Below, piece after piece: positions 5,163-5,163 of a stretch of 5,163 bases of DNA (positions are counted from its first letter, which is position 1; each line of letters starts with the position of its first letter). A program made the translations under genes and the position numbers. The stretch comes from Phycisphaerales bacterium (GTDB lineage: Bacteria; Planctomycetota; Phycisphaerae; Phycisphaerales; SM1A02), in contig JAGQOI010000431.1 of NCBI GenBank assembly GCA_020427625.1, positions 1 through 5,163 on the forward strand, written 5' to 3'. Below the pieces are notes generated by a model. That model was not told the origin of the DNA, ran no database searches, and was given only the letters and a program-made list of their open reading frames with translations.

Positions 5163-5163
5163 C

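Overview
This is a GC-rich bacterial window (roughly two thirds G+C by eye, with strong G/C at third codon positions) holding four credible protein genes. The gene families, the secreted SPATA20/YyaL-type protein and an intergenic CCTCCGTG-type tandem motif would fit a planctomycete such as a Phycisphaerae-like lineage. That placement is inference from gene style; nothing in the window fixes the taxonomy.

Left half, minus strand (122-1936): two genes for seven-helix membrane proteins of unknown function, transcribed leftwards, first 977-1936 and then 122-850. They share an ungapped Gly/Arg pattern in their helical hairpins, a register-matched stretch of 6 identical residues in 13, and the same predicted N-out/C-in topology, so they look like diverged tandem paralogs with DUF4203-like architecture. 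The 977-1936 protein carries an extra region of about 110 residues, predicted outside the cytoplasm, where the other has a short turn. The 126-bp gap between them holds a strong GC-rich inverted repeat. Downstream of the second gene (1-121) there is no supportable gene, only two short tandem-repeat motifs.

Middle (1937-2229): a 293-bp divergent intergenic region that should hold the promoters for both directions. It contains a 15-bp exact direct repeat with copies 120 bp apart, and a purine-rich ribosome binding site just before the next gene.

Right half, plus strand (2230-5162): a two-gene unit with a 4-bp ATGA overlap. The first gene encodes a secreted three-part protein: a signal peptide, a thioredoxin-like DUF255 domain with a CYWC motif, an (alpha/alpha)6-barrel-like region of the SPATA20/YyaL family, and an added C-terminal domain resembling the N-terminal domain of DsbD with its own CX4C cysteine pair. 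The second encodes a compact single-domain asparaginase-like protein of 183 residues, complete and ending one base before the window edge.

The most interesting element is the secreted SPATA20/YyaL-DsbD-alpha fusion, which puts two redox-type cysteine pairs and a glycosidase-like barrel in one chain and is coupled to a minimal asparaginase-fold protein. I see no RNA genes, CRISPR arrays, insertion sequences or phage genes.
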